Shown: positions 9,725 to 19,111, numbered from the stretch's first letter. The stretch: 64,000 bases of DNA from an uncultured Alphaproteobacteria bacterium (GCA_937931645.1 CALHAR010000004.1:1-64000); one strand, 5' to 3'. Notes: generated by a model not told the origin, from the letters alone. A program made the numbers and translations.

Positions 9725-10516
9725 TTAATTATCTCTAATTGCAATGGCGGAAATTTGACGACCATAATCTGGCTCACTGGCGTGTGTAGTTCGGCGATAG
9801 CTAAAGAACTCATCCTTCATTGCAAAAGTATCCTGCCCTGTTATCGTCACCTGCCTTACCCCATGACGCGCCAGACGGCTAGCGACATAACCAGGCATAT
9901 CAAACATAAGGTGCCCTGATTTTTGCGCTGCGCGGAAAAAATGCTCATCCTCTGGATTATGCGCCAAAAATGGTGCTTCAAAACCAACGGAGACCTCATA
10001 AGATTTTGGCCCAATGCACGGCCCTATTGTGGCCTGTATAGTTTCAAGCCCTGCGCCCAGTTCTAACATCTTATCTATTGTTGCCTCACCTATACCTTTT
10101 AATGAACCACCCCACCCTGAATGTGCCGCACCAATGACAGGTGTACCATCAGGCTTTAATCCTACCAATAAAATAGGCGTACAATCGGCCGTTAAAACCC
10201 CAAGGGCAAGACCTACTTGATCTGTCACCATTGCATCGGCTTTTGGACGGTCATCTCTCGTTGCCGTTATGTCACCTATAATAAGACAGTCGGCACTATG
10301 AACCTGCCAAACAGATGCCAGCTTATCAGCCTCAACCTGTAAAGCCTTCGCCACCAAATTACGGTTAGTTGCCACATTACCTGACGTGTCAGCTGACCCG
10401 TTACCGCAATTCAAACTGTCATATAACCCTTTACTCACGCCGCCTTGTCGGCCAAAGAAACCATGTGATATTGAATCATGAACCGCATCTAATTTTTTAT
10501 CTTTAATAATAATCAT
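9725..10516 (-). CDS. pgeF: PgeF/YfiH-type multicopper-fold (laccase-domain) protein
   Basis: A 263-residue member of the DUF152/YfiH family, variously described as a purine nucleoside phosphorylase/adenosine deaminase and as a peptidoglycan editing factor that removes misincorporated Ser. Family marks are HGFFGRQGGVSKGLYDSLNC, the metal ligands in VWQVHSADC and LTADCTPIL, and AAHSGWGGSLKGI. It overlaps the upstream methyltransferase gene by 4 bp, so the two are translationally coupled. The physiological substrate here is not determined by the sequence. Confidence 0.92.
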   Translation of the reverse strand: MIIIKDKKLDAVHDSISHGFFGRQGGVSKGLYDSLNCGNGSADTSGNVATNRNLVAKALQVEADKLASVWQVHSADCLIIGDITATRDDRPKADAMVTDQVGLALGVLTADCTPILLVGLKPDGTPVIGAAHSGWGGSLKGIGEATIDKMLELGAGLETIQATIGPCIGPKSYEVSVGFEAPFLAHNPEDEHFFRAAQKSGHLMFDMPGYVASRLARHGVRQVTITGQDTFAMKDEFFSYRRTTHASEPDYGRQISAIAIRDN

Positions 10517-11610
10517 ACGAAACCTGCTAAATTAATATTGGAATTTGATGAAAAGGCAATGACCTTAAACAGCTTACCCATTTCATTATTTTTTGTGTCC
10601 TCACCAATCAGCCTTTTAACAGCTGCCTCTATATCGCGTTGTTGCAATTTTGTTGCATTTTCTTTTAATAGACCTTCACGTATCGAAATTCCGAGGCGTT
10701 TCAAGTACTCACCCTGTGACACAGGGCCATGCACCATCATGTTCTTCTTCATCGCGATTTGCGATATTTCAGAGAAATTAACATGCGCCGTAATATCAGC
10801 CTCACCCGGTGTCTCTAACAAGTCGCAATAGCTATGGTTCTTAACTGCTTGTATAGTGTCACCTGCTACATTATGGACGAACCCATAATCTACAAACAAG
10901 AGAATACCTCCTTGTTTTAAAACAATATTTATCAGATCATTAAGCAAGCGTTGCTGCTCAAGCGATACTTCAACTTGCTCCCCTACTTGTGGAGGAATAA
11001 GAAAGGGTGTTAGAGCTTCAATCACTTCATTTTTTGCCTCAACATCATATAAACAAAGCGTATCGTTTTTATCTATATTTACAGTTTTTTCTTTCCATCC
11101 TGTTTCACACCATGTCAGTTGACGCACCGGCAAGGCATCAAGGAACTCATTCCCGATGACAATAATCGGATAATCGGTTGGTAACGTCGAAAGGTCATCG
11201 TGCCATGTTGCATCATATTGAGACAAACGTTCTGCTTGTAAAGAACGAAGAACAGGACTCATTTCTAACAAATGTATCTGCACCGCTTCATGGAACCCAT
11301 CAACATTTTGTGTCGCTCGCATCGCATCCATCATTAAAGTACCGCGGCCGGGGCCACACTCTAATAATATAAATTTTTTAGGAGTCCCCATCTTTACCCA
11401 ACTATCGGCGATCCACGCCCCGATAAGCTCACCAAACATCTGCGATATCTCTGGAGCTGTTGTAAAATCGCCCTTTTCGCCGAACGGATCACGGGTCATA
11501 TAATAACCATGTGTAGGGTGCCCTAAGCATAACGCCATATAATGGGCCAAATTCATCGGCCCCGTATCACGGATAGTTTGTTTGATAATCTCTTCTAACG
11601 CGGTTGGCAT
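10513..11610 (-). CDS. MidA/NDUFAF7-like SAM-dependent protein arginine methyltransferase
   Basis: A 365-residue DUF185 protein, homologous to mitochondrial NDUFAF7, which methylates an Arg of a complex I subunit. Marks include TRDPFGEKGDFTTAPEISQM, the SAM site LLECGPGRGTLMMDAMR, VIGNEFLDALPVRQL and, later, FVDYGFV. In alphaproteobacteria this gene typically sits between lgt and the pgeF gene, exactly as here (5-bp gap to lgt, 4-bp overlap with pgeF). The role in complex I assembly is inferred from the family. Confidence 0.9.
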   Translation of the reverse strand: MPTALEEIIKQTIRDTGPMNLAHYMALCLGHPTHGYYMTRDPFGEKGDFTTAPEISQMFGELIGAWIADSWVKMGTPKKFILLECGPGRGTLMMDAMRATQNVDGFHEAVQIHLLEMSPVLRSLQAERLSQYDATWHDDLSTLPTDYPIIVIGNEFLDALPVRQLTWCETGWKEKTVNIDKNDTLCLYDVEAKNEVIEALTPFLIPPQVGEQVEVSLEQQRLLNDLINIVLKQGGILLFVDYGFVHNVAGDTIQAVKNHSYCDLLETPGEADITAHVNFSEISQIAMKKNMMVHGPVSQGEYLKRLGISIREGLLKENATKLQQRDIEAAVKRLIGEDTKNNEMGKLFKVIAFSSNSNINLAGFV

Positions 11611-11615
11611 ATCGC

Positions 11616-12446
11616 TTATGCGACTTTGGAGGGTGACTTAGAGAAAGGCTTCAAGCGCGGCTTCAGATAAGCATAGACCATAAGCCCAATACCAGCCAAA
11701 ACCATAGGTAAACTTAAAATTTGCCCCATAGAGACCTCAGCAAAGACAAAACCAATATGTGCATCAGGCTGACGGAACAGTTCAACCACCATACGGAACA
11801 CACCATAGCCTGCCAAAAATGCACCGCTAACGAACCCTGGACGCGCCGATAAATTCATTTTCTTATATAAAAACAATAAGATAATAAACAATAATGCCCC
11901 TTCAAGAGCCGCTTCATAAAGCTGGCTAGGGTGACGCGGGTACGACCCACCACGCGGAAACACCATCGCCCAAGGGGCATCGCTGACGCGGCCAAACAGC
12001 TCCCCATTAATAAAGTTAGCAATCCGCCCAAAGAACAGACCAATAGGTACACAAGCACAAACGATGTCAGACAGCCTCAACAGGTGGATCTTCTGCTGCC
12101 AGCCAAATAATATGATGGCAAGAATAACCCCCAATGCACCACCATGAAAGGCCATGCCGCCTTCCCAGACCTTAAACGCATCTAACGGACTGGCCGCATA
12201 AAGGGCTGGCTGGTAAAACAACACATAGCCCAACCGTCCACCAAGGATAACCCCCAGCACCGTAAACGGAATAAAATTATCTATATCATCCCGCGTTGGA
12301 CGGTTATTCGGCGACAACCCACAAAGATGGAGCGCATACTTCCACCCCAATAAGAACCCCGCCATATAAGCCAAAGCATACCAACGGATTTCAAGCGGGC
12401 CCAACGACAGAGCAACAGGATCAATATCGGGAAAAGGAAGGGTCAT
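11616..12446 (-). CDS. lgt: Phosphatidylglycerol:prolipoprotein diacylglyceryl transferase
   Basis: Transfers diacylglycerol to the lipobox Cys of prolipoproteins in the inner membrane. The 276-residue protein has about seven membrane segments and the Lgt signature GRIANFINGELFGR, preceded by GGMAFHGGALGVIL with the essential His. The C-terminal SMGQILSLPMVLAGIGLMVY is also typical. It overlaps hldD by one base. Several predicted lipoproteins in the window would be its substrates. Confidence 0.97.
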   Translation of the reverse strand: MTLPFPDIDPVALSLGPLEIRWYALAYMAGFLLGWKYALHLCGLSPNNRPTRDDIDNFIPFTVLGVILGGRLGYVLFYQPALYAASPLDAFKVWEGGMAFHGGALGVILAIILFGWQQKIHLLRLSDIVCACVPIGLFFGRIANFINGELFGRVSDAPWAMVFPRGGSYPRHPSQLYEAALEGALLFIILLFLYKKMNLSARPGFVSGAFLAGYGVFRMVVELFRQPDAHIGFVFAEVSMGQILSLPMVLAGIGLMVYAYLKPRLKPFSKSPSKVA

Positions 12447-13447
12447 TATTTATAAGAATCCTCATGTGCCATGTAGGTAGAGACGAAGTCATTAACCCCT
12501 TCTTCCAACTCCATGAACGGTTTATCATAGCCCGCGGCGCGTAACTTGCTCATATCAGCCTGCGTAAAATATTGATATTTCTCACGTAAATTTTCAGGCA
12601 TATCAATATAACTAATCTTCGGTTCAATACCTGCGGCTTTAAATGTCGCTTCAGCCAGATCTTTAAAGCTCCGCGCCTTCCCTGTTCCTACATTAAACAA
12701 GCCATTAACTGCCTTATTCTCATATAACCAGAGCATCACATTGACGCAGTCTTGAACATAAATGAAATCTCGCAACTGCCCACCATCTTCATAATCAGGG
12801 TTATGTGATTTAAATAGCTTAGCCGTCGCTCCTGCAACCACTTGCGGGTACAGCTTGCAGGCGACACTCATTTGATCCTCTTTATGATATTCATTCGGGC
12901 CATAAACATTAAAGAACTTAAGCCCTGCCCATTGTGGCGGTACTGGCTCTTGACCATCTTCTAAAACACGGGCAACACGACGGTCAAACACATGTTTCGA
13001 CCACCCATAGGCATTCAGCGGGCGTAAATGCGCCAACTCTTCTGTTTCTTCAACATCCTTAAACCCTTGGTTTCCGTCACCATAGGTTGCGGCGCTAGAG
13101 GCATAAACGAAGCGTTTTTGGTTTTTACCGCACCATTTCCACAAACGGCGAGACAAGACAATATTGGTCTCCGTAATTAAATCAACATCGGTCTCAGTTG
13201 TGGCCGAGATAGCCCCCATATGAAACACCATCTCAATTTCATCAATATGGGTGTCTAAATAATCGAATAAACGCTCAGGACGTACGAAGTCACGAATTTC
13301 GCGCTTGGCAATGTTGCGCCATTTATCGCCTCCCTTATTTTCGTTGCCTAATGTGTCGCAAATCACGATATCACGACAGCCTTTTTCTTCCAACGCTGCC
13401 ACAAGGTTCGAGCCGATAAACCCTGTTCCACCTGTTACAATAATCAT
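12446..13447 (-). CDS. hldD: ADP-L-glycero-D-manno-heptose 6-epimerase
   Basis: Epimerises ADP-D-glycero- to ADP-L-glycero-manno-heptose for the LPS inner core. The 333-residue short-chain dehydrogenase has the nucleotide-binding start VTGGTGFIGSNLVAAL, the catalytic Ser and Tyr/Lys region in YASSAATYGDG and NAYGWSKHVFD, and the HldD-type KFFNVYGPNEYHKEDQMSVA. gmhA-like and hldD genes in the same window agree with heptose-containing LPS. The gene heads the hldD-lgt-midA-pgeF run. It is divergent from ubiK across about 200 bp. Confidence 0.95.
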   Translation of the reverse strand: MIIVTGGTGFIGSNLVAALEEKGCRDIVICDTLGNENKGGDKWRNIAKREIRDFVRPERLFDYLDTHIDEIEMVFHMGAISATTETDVDLITETNIVLSRRLWKWCGKNQKRFVYASSAATYGDGNQGFKDVEETEELAHLRPLNAYGWSKHVFDRRVARVLEDGQEPVPPQWAGLKFFNVYGPNEYHKEDQMSVACKLYPQVVAGATAKLFKSHNPDYEDGGQLRDFIYVQDCVNVMLWLYENKAVNGLFNVGTGKARSFKDLAEATFKAAGIEPKISYIDMPENLREKYQYFTQADMSKLRAAGYDKPFMELEEGVNDFVSTYMAHEDSYK

Positions 13448-13650
13448 AGCTGAATGCTTTCTTTAGATTGAATCACAAGCATAGTTTAATCGTTCAAACC
13501 GTAAAACAAAACCTTTATATAAAAAACCATTCTCGGGTTTAATCGAATGACGGCTAATATAATAATGCCAAATAAATAAGTGGATATATAAGAGAATCTT
13601 TTTAAGAGCGGTTGTCTGAGTTTTACCTGCAATGCTATCTCTTTGTCATC

Positions 13651-13893
13651 ATGACAAAGCCAACAGAACTTTTAGGAGATATTGCACAGCTTGCTGGCGG
13701 CGCGGCAGGCCTTTTGGGCGGCGCAGGCCAACAGATACGTGATGATATAAAAGCCCGTGTTGAAGATATTGCCGACCGTATGGATCTTGTCCCGCGTGAG
13801 GACTTAGAGCGCGTAGAAGCTTTGTTACAAAAATCTCTCAAAGACCAAGCAGATATCTTGGCACGTTTAGAAAAACTGGAAGCAAAGAAGTAA
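13651..13893 (+). CDS. ubiK: UbiK-family ubiquinone biosynthesis accessory factor
   Basis: An 80-residue protein of the BMFP/YqiC family: an N-terminal amphipathic, Gly/Ala-rich membrane-associating half (LAGGAAGLLGGAGQQIRDD) and a C-terminal coiled coil (VPREDLERVEALLQKSLKDQ onward). UbiK binds UbiJ and lipids to support aerobic ubiquinone synthesis. The ATG at 13651 gives the usual length; the TTG at 13612 would add residues unlike the family. It is followed by the YbjN-like gene after 6 bp, an order seen in other alphaproteobacteria. Confidence 0.85.
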   Translation: MTKPTELLGDIAQLAGGAAGLLGGAGQQIRDDIKARVEDIADRMDLVPREDLERVEALLQKSLKDQADILARLEKLEAKK

Positions 13894-13899
13894 TCTATT

Positions 13900-14427
13900 A
13901 TGTTGAACACTGAAAACGAAATTGATCTTTATGACGATGTCAGCAATCCTTTAGATGGGGTTGAAGAGATCATGATGAATAATGATTGGTCGTTTGACCG
14001 TCTTAATCAAGACGAGATGACGGTTCACATTTCTGGTAAGCAAGGGGTCTATAAAATGTCCTTTATCTGGCAAGAAGACTTCAGCGCGATGCAATTTTAC
14101 TGCACGCCTGATTTAACGATTGCCCCCAACAAACAGATTGAAGCATCACAAGTCATGAATAAGATTAACGCCTCTTTATGGCTCGGTCACTTTGATGTCC
14201 GTACAGAAGAAAATGGCGTCGCCGTCAATGTTCCCTGTTTTCGCCATACCAGCTTATTTCGCGGTATGAATGACACCTCTGGCGTTGCTCATATGGAAGA
14301 CCTCATTGATATCGCTCTGCATGAGTGCGAACGTTATTACATGACCTTTGACTTACTCTCTAAAGTTGCACACACACCAGCAAAAGATATATCGCTCTCC
14401 CTTATGGATGTTGCTGGCGTATCATAA
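13900..14427 (+). CDS. YbjN-domain protein
   Basis: A 175-residue cytoplasmic acidic protein with the YbjN-type alpha/beta fold: MMNNDWSFDRLNQDEMTVHI near the start and INASLWLGHFDVRTEENGVA in the middle. YbjN proteins are predicted type III secretion chaperone-like sensors or regulators of unknown mechanism. It lies between ubiK (6-bp gap) and proC (26-bp gap), an arrangement common in alphaproteobacteria, so the three are probably one operon. Its function is not known. Confidence 0.8.
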   Translation: MLNTENEIDLYDDVSNPLDGVEEIMMNNDWSFDRLNQDEMTVHISGKQGVYKMSFIWQEDFSAMQFYCTPDLTIAPNKQIEASQVMNKINASLWLGHFDVRTEENGVAVNVPCFRHTSLFRGMNDTSGVAHMEDLIDIALHECERYYMTFDLLSKVAHTPAKDISLSLMDVAGVS

Positions 14428-14453
14428 ACCCAAAAATGGATCATTAAAGCACC

Positions 14454-15263
14454 ATGACCCAACTTAATATTACGGTGATAGGATGCGGGAAAATGGGCGC
14501 ATCTATGATTCATGGATGGCTCGATGCAAACCTTGTAAAACACGCAGAAATCCTTGACCCTAACGAAATAGATGACTCATTATCGAGTCATAATGACTTG
14601 TTTCACGTGAAACTTATGGAATCTCTTTCCTTGGCAAAAACCGACGTCGTTATCCTCGCGGTGAAGCCACAAATTATGGATGATGTATGTACCAACCTTG
14701 CCAAGATATTACCTGCGGAAATTCCTGTTCTTTCTATCGCTGCAGGGAAGAGTACGACTTATTTTGAAAAACAATTTTCTAAAGATACGCCCATTATACG
14801 TACAATGCCCAACACTCCTGCCGCCATTGGTAAGGGGATCAGCGCGCTGTACGCAACCGACAATGTTACACAAGAGCATAAAGATATAGCCAATAGCCTT
14901 TTGAACGCGGTTGGTAAAATAATATGGCTCGATAATGAATTACAGATGGATGCGGTCACCGCTCTTTCAGGGTCCGGCCCCGCCTATGTTTTTTATATGA
15001 TAGAAGCAATGGCGCAAGCTGGTACGCGGGTAGGACTATCCAAAGATCATGCTATGACTTTGGCGCGTCAAACTGTCATTGGGGCGGCGGCACTTGCTGA
15101 ATCAGATCATGATACTCCTGCGTCAACTTTGCGTCAGAACGTCACCAGTAAAAATGGAACAACCGAGGCTGGTTTAAAATTGCTCATGGATGGTAAATTT
15201 CAAGACATCATGAACAAAACAATTCAAGCCGCCAACAAACGAAGCAAAGAATTGGCCGATTAA
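14454..15263 (+). CDS. proC: Pyrroline-5-carboxylate reductase
   Basis: Catalyses the NAD(P)H-dependent last step of proline synthesis. The 269-residue protein has the Rossmann start VIGCGKMGASMIHGW, AVKPQIMDDV, RTMPNTPAAIGKGISALYA and the C-terminal signature SGSGPAYVFYMIEAMAQAG, ending with the conserved TSKNGTTEAGLK segment. Length is normal. It is the last gene of the ubiK-ybjN-proC run and converges on tsaB across 27 bp. Confidence 0.95.
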   Translation: MTQLNITVIGCGKMGASMIHGWLDANLVKHAEILDPNEIDDSLSSHNDLFHVKLMESLSLAKTDVVILAVKPQIMDDVCTNLAKILPAEIPVLSIAAGKSTTYFEKQFSKDTPIIRTMPNTPAAIGKGISALYATDNVTQEHKDIANSLLNAVGKIIWLDNELQMDAVTALSGSGPAYVFYMIEAMAQAGTRVGLSKDHAMTLARQTVIGAAALAESDHDTPASTLRQNVTSKNGTTEAGLKLLMDGKFQDIMNKTIQAANKRSKELAD

Positions 15264-15290
15264 CAACAGGTCATATTGGCTAACTTTTCA

Positions 15291-15983
15291 CTAACTTTGC
15301 GCCAGCTTCCTCTGCCTCTTTTTTGACACTGAAACATCTGCATCACGTAGATATATTGGGTCAGTCGAATTATTCTTCATTCCGGCTTCAAATTTAACTA
15401 AACTCATTTGCGCCATGATAATTGGGTCTGGTAAAATCCAGTTTTGAAGCGTATCGAAATTACCCTTAACCATTGATTTAAAACGATCTAAGCAATCCCC
15501 TCCTACATCAAAGATATCACAAGGTGCTGCATCAATGACACTCTGCGCCAACCCTGCAGATGGAGCCGTTAAATCGGTTCTTGTCGTATCGAAATATTGG
15601 AAATAGAAGTCTTTTCGCTTCGTTTCAAGAACGATTAAAAGCGGCTTATCTGTCTCGTAATGATGCGCCATGACCTCCATTGTATTCAACCCAATTAATG
15701 GAATATCCAGCGATAGACTCAAAACCCGCGCCGTGGTCAGACCAATCCGCAATCCTGTGAATGATCCTGGGCCAATATTGCATCCTAAAACACCAACGTC
15801 TTTGAATTCTATTTGCGCTTCGTCAAGAACCTCTTGTATCATCGGCACCAATAAAGATGCCTGCTCACGCGCTGTTTCCATCTGTCTACTCACGACATGG
15901 CCATTGGACGCAATGACCCCAACCGAAATTCCACCCATTGCGGTGTCAAATGCCAGAACTGTCTTTTTAAGTTTATCACTCAT
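15291..15983 (-). CDS. tsaB: tRNA threonylcarbamoyladenosine biosynthesis protein TsaB
   Basis: A 230-residue ASKHA-fold pseudo-ATPase (YeaZ). It shows VLAFDTAMGGISVGVI at the start, then CNIGPGSFTGLRIGLTTARV, the hallmark of TsaB, and GLNTMEVMAHHY. With TsaD and TsaE it forms the complex that makes t6A37 in ANN-decoding tRNAs. The C-terminal region is weakly conserved, as usual. The frequent neighbour rimI is not beside it. Confidence 0.92.
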   Translation of the reverse strand: MSDKLKKTVLAFDTAMGGISVGVIASNGHVVSRQMETAREQASLLVPMIQEVLDEAQIEFKDVGVLGCNIGPGSFTGLRIGLTTARVLSLSLDIPLIGLNTMEVMAHHYETDKPLLIVLETKRKDFYFQYFDTTRTDLTAPSAGLAQSVIDAAPCDIFDVGGDCLDRFKSMVKGNFDTLQNWILPDPIIMAQMSLVKFEAGMKNNSTDPIYLRDADVSVSKKRQRKLAQS

Positions 15984-16066
15984 TACGTCGCCACTTTAAC
16001 CATACTCGCATTTATTTCAACAAGATTGACTAGCTTTCACCATCCAAACACTTTATTTATAAGGCT

Positions 16067-17107
16067 ATGCGATATGTATTATTTACCGCTCTGTTAATAA
16101 TGACTTTCTCTGTTCATTTCCCTGCTCAGGCACAAATGATTAAGGAAGATAGAACTGCTGTGCGTATCATGGCCTATTATGGTGTTGGGCAAGATGATGC
16201 CCCCGCAACCAGCGTTACGCTCAAACAGTTCAAAGCCCACTTACGCGAACTTAACATAGGGAATTATAATGTCGTGGCTCTGCCTGATGTCCTGCACGCC
16301 TATAAGAAAAAAGCACCTCTTCCAGATAATAGCATCGTCCTCACCTTTGATGGATCCGATAAATCTATCCTAACACAGGCCGCGCCCTTACTAAAAAAGT
16401 ACCAATTTCCCTTTACTGTCTTTCTATCCCCTGAACGGGTCATGGGAAATAATGCCCGTTATTTGACCCTTAAAGACATCAAAAAGCTCCAAAAATTACA
16501 ACTTGTAAATTTTGGCATACATCCTGAAAACTATAGTGAGGAGGGTTTTGAGGATATAGAAACCCTTCGTAGTAACATCAACAGTTCCGTGTCATTTTAT
16601 CGTGACTTGTTTCAGGAACACCCTCAATATCTGGCCTTCCCGCAAGGGCTTTATTCAAAGACTCACCTTGATATTGCCCACAACTATGGCTTCAAAGCTC
16701 TACTGGGTCAGCAGTCTGGGGTAGCGTACCACAACCCAAAAGGCACTATCCTACCACGCTTCTTAATGACAGAAAATTACGCCGATCAAAGGCGTTTTAA
16801 AATGACGGCCAATGCCTTGCCCATTCCCGCCAGTGAACAAACGCCTGTAACTTCAATTATTAAGCTAGATAACCCTGCCATTGGTTTTACAACATCGGAA
16901 GACTTAGACCTAAAGAAGCTCTCTTGCTACGCCACAGGACAGTCAAAACCAACCATAGAAACACTGAATAACCGTATTGAGATTAGGTTACAACAAAATA
17001 TTGATGACCTCAGATTTCGGGTCAACTGCACCTTACCTGTTAAGAACGACGAGATTGATACCCCTAAACGCTGGCGCTGGTTCGGCTTACTTTTAAGTGT
17101 AAATTAA
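16067..17107 (+). CDS. Secreted polysaccharide deacetylase-like (NodB-fold) protein with altered metal site
   Basis: A 346-residue protein with an N-terminal signal peptide ending near PAQAQ (residues 1-23). The NodB-homology region is recognisable (IVLTFDGSDKSILTQAAPLL, FPFTVFLSPERV, YLAFPQGLYS), but motif 1 reads TFDG instead of TFDD and motif 2 has only one His (FGIHPENYSEE) instead of HxxxH. The Zn site therefore looks incomplete, suggesting a non-catalytic or divergent member. The C-terminal third is not recognised. It is transcribed alone, convergent with the Nfu gene. Substrate is unknown. Confidence 0.72.
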   Translation: MRYVLFTALLIMTFSVHFPAQAQMIKEDRTAVRIMAYYGVGQDDAPATSVTLKQFKAHLRELNIGNYNVVALPDVLHAYKKKAPLPDNSIVLTFDGSDKSILTQAAPLLKKYQFPFTVFLSPERVMGNNARYLTLKDIKKLQKLQLVNFGIHPENYSEEGFEDIETLRSNINSSVSFYRDLFQEHPQYLAFPQGLYSKTHLDIAHNYGFKALLGQQSGVAYHNPKGTILPRFLMTENYADQRRFKMTANALPIPASEQTPVTSIIKLDNPAIGFTTSEDLDLKKLSCYATGQSKPTIETLNNRIEIRLQQNIDDLRFRVNCTLPVKNDEIDTPKRWRWFGLLLSVN

Positions 17108-17128
17108 GAAAAACGCTGTAAAAAATTA

Positions 17129-17707
17129 TCACCCCTCGGCCTGTCTAACCTCTAAGACTTCTGGCACGTAATGACGCAGCATGTTTTCAATACCGTCTTT
17201 TAGCGTCATGGTTGAGCTGGGGCATCCCGCACACGCACCGCGCATAGTTAAATAGACTATGCCTTCTTCAAAACGGTCAAACACGATATCGCCGCCATCC
17301 ATCGCCACCATCGGGCGAACACGCGTATCGAGAAGCTCTTTAATCTGAACGGTTAGCTCATCATCATCTTCATTGGTTGAGCCTTGTGTATCTTTTGGGC
17401 TCATCCCCTCACGAAATAACGGCATACCCGTCATTGCATGGTCCATGATTGCCGCCATAATTAAAGTTTTTAACTTCTCCCACGCGGCCTCATCATCTTT
17501 GGTCACAGAGATAAAATCACTACCGTAAAAAACGCCCGTGACACCATTTAAGCCAAACAGTTTTTGCGCCAACATAGAAACCGCCGCCGCTTCACTTGTC
17601 TTAAACTCCGCTACGCCACCGCCAATGGAGGGATCGTCCATTACTGCATGACCAGGAAGGAATTTTACTGTGTTGGGGTTCGGTGTATTTTCGGTTTGTA
17701 TAAACAT
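17129..17707 (-). CDS. Nfu-type Fe-S cluster carrier (NifU-like)
   Basis: A 192-residue protein with an N-terminal Nfu domain (MFIQTENTPNPNTVKFLPGH) and a C-terminal NifU-like domain holding the cluster-binding pair in GACAGCPSSTMTLKDGIENM. This is the architecture of mitochondrial NFU1 and alphaproteobacterial Nfu, which deliver 4Fe-4S clusters to targets such as lipoyl synthase and respiratory complexes. The two Cys are intact. It is convergent with the deacetylase-like gene and 43 bp downstream of a secreted protein gene. Confidence 0.93.
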   Translation of the reverse strand: MFIQTENTPNPNTVKFLPGHAVMDDPSIGGGVAEFKTSEAAAVSMLAQKLFGLNGVTGVFYGSDFISVTKDDEAAWEKLKTLIMAAIMDHAMTGMPLFREGMSPKDTQGSTNEDDDELTVQIKELLDTRVRPMVAMDGGDIVFDRFEEGIVYLTMRGACAGCPSSTMTLKDGIENMLRHYVPEVLEVRQAEG

Positions 17708-17750
17708 AGACCTTATTTACGCTTTAACGAAGCGAACGTCAATCCGTCAA

Positions 17751-18425
17751 TCAATAAGCCGTCGTACCTTCGGGGCCAGTTTGCGCCCAGAAATATTGCT
17801 CTACCTCACCAAGGAAATTGGCGTAATTACCCGTTGAGTGCTCATGATGCATCTTTTTGAAATCAATGGATTTAATAACGCTTCTAAAGTTTGCGTTCCA
17901 TCTTTCATAGGCATGATTAAGACTAGAACATTCCACGACATATAATTTATCGTGATAAAGCGAGGCAAACATAATCGCGCGCCGCTGTTGCGTTACCGTG
18001 CCGTCATGCAAATCATAACTGGCAAAAGCATAACTAGCCAACCAACGCCCTAAACCAGCGCCATCAAATACACGGTCAATCGTATAATCATCATAATGCC
18101 CCATATAAGACTTCCAAAATGGAATACTCACGGCCGTTCGCTGCACTGCATCACCATAATCTGCAGGGAAAATTGTATAACGGTTATCATCTGTGATTTT
18201 CACCGTACAAACAGGATCATCGCCATTTGATGGCGCAACAATCCGCAAAACCTCATCAGGGTTACGATGTGTCTGACGCACCCATGTATCTGGGAAAGTC
18301 ATGGTCAGGCCGCTCTTGGCCTCTTTCCAAAGAAAATAGTCTGCTTTAGCCGCGTTAGACACAGCCACAGTCACAGCAAGGGTAAAAAGAGCGAAGAATA
18401 AGAAAAGACGAGTCATGATCAACAT
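17751..18425 (-). CDS. Secreted protein of unknown function
   Basis: A 224-residue protein with a clear signal peptide (hydrophobic residues 5-24, likely cleavage after SNAAKA). The mature part is mixed alpha/beta with FPDTW, two Cys (in DPVCTVKI and VVECSSLNH) that could form a disulfide, and a Tyr-rich centre. I do not recognise a catalytic motif. The pattern of a short strand with TMTFPDTW then a C-terminal SVIKSIDF recalls PsbP-like or similar small periplasmic folds, but this is weak. The start could be the ATG at 18425 or, three codons on, at 18416. Confidence 0.7.
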   Translation of the reverse strand: MLIMTRLFLFFALFTLAVTVAVSNAAKADYFLWKEAKSGLTMTFPDTWVRQTHRNPDEVLRIVAPSNGDDPVCTVKITDDNRYTIFPADYGDAVQRTAVSIPFWKSYMGHYDDYTIDRVFDGAGLGRWLASYAFASYDLHDGTVTQQRRAIMFASLYHDKLYVVECSSLNHAYERWNANFRSVIKSIDFKKMHHEHSTGNYANFLGEVEQYFWAQTGPEGTTAY

Positions 18426-18583
18426 TGTATATATCTTTCACAAAATTGTCAGGGATTAAAATAAATCACAGGAAAGTTTACTCATTATCTACAAATGACT
18501 TGAAAATTACATAACGCACTTTTATGGTACCTTAAATTAATCATTATCCAAGTTAACCACTATATTATGTAGCTTTCATTCTT

Positions 18584-19111
18584 ATGCTTACTAAAACCCC
18601 TATTATAGCATTCGCCTCTTTATCTTTTGCCACTGCTTGTTCTTCAACCTCTATTAAACAGCCCCCAGAGCATAATATTCTCAATTATATGCAGGTCAGC
18701 GACGTTATCATTGGCGGCACATCATTATCTTGCCCTGCAAAGCTTGATACTGGCGCGCAAACCTCATCCATCCATGCGGATAATATTCAATATGATAAAC
18801 AAGCGAATATTGTTACGTTTACGATATCTGGGCAAAATTTTGAAGAAGCTGTTATTCGTACCTCAAACGTCAAAACAAAGGGAGAGCGCCCCGTCATCAA
18901 AATGAACGTGAGCATAGCTGGCATGTCTCCGTTAGAAACAGAAGCTAGTTTAAGCAACCGAAACGGTTTCAACCGCCCTTTCCTTGTAGGAAGAAACACA
19001 CTTGAAGACTTAAATGTCGCTGTTACGCCCCAAACAAGCGAGTACATTATTCGAAAGCTACAACTATCTTGTTCTATACCAGATTCTACTCCAGCGTTTC
19101 TCGCACCCTAA
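18584..19111 (+). CDS. Retropepsin-like (RimB / putative Zn-protease PF05618-type) lipoprotein
   Basis: A 175-residue protein with an N-terminal signal and a probable lipobox (ATAC, Cys19). The body matches the family once called ATP-dependent Zn proteases: CPAKLDTGAQTSSIHADNI carries the DTGA motif of aspartic proteases, followed by RPVIKMNVSIAG and the family ending RPFLVGRNTLEDLNVAV. These proteins are now seen as retropepsin-fold peptidases, some paired with RimK-type ligases. No ligase is adjacent. Its 3' end overlaps trpS by 4 bp, tail to tail. Confidence 0.8.
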   Translation: MLTKTPIIAFASLSFATACSSTSIKQPPEHNILNYMQVSDVIIGGTSLSCPAKLDTGAQTSSIHADNIQYDKQANIVTFTISGQNFEEAVIRTSNVKTKGERPVIKMNVSIAGMSPLETEASLSNRNGFNRPFLVGRNTLEDLNVAVTPQTSEYIIRKLQLSCSIPDSTPAFLAP

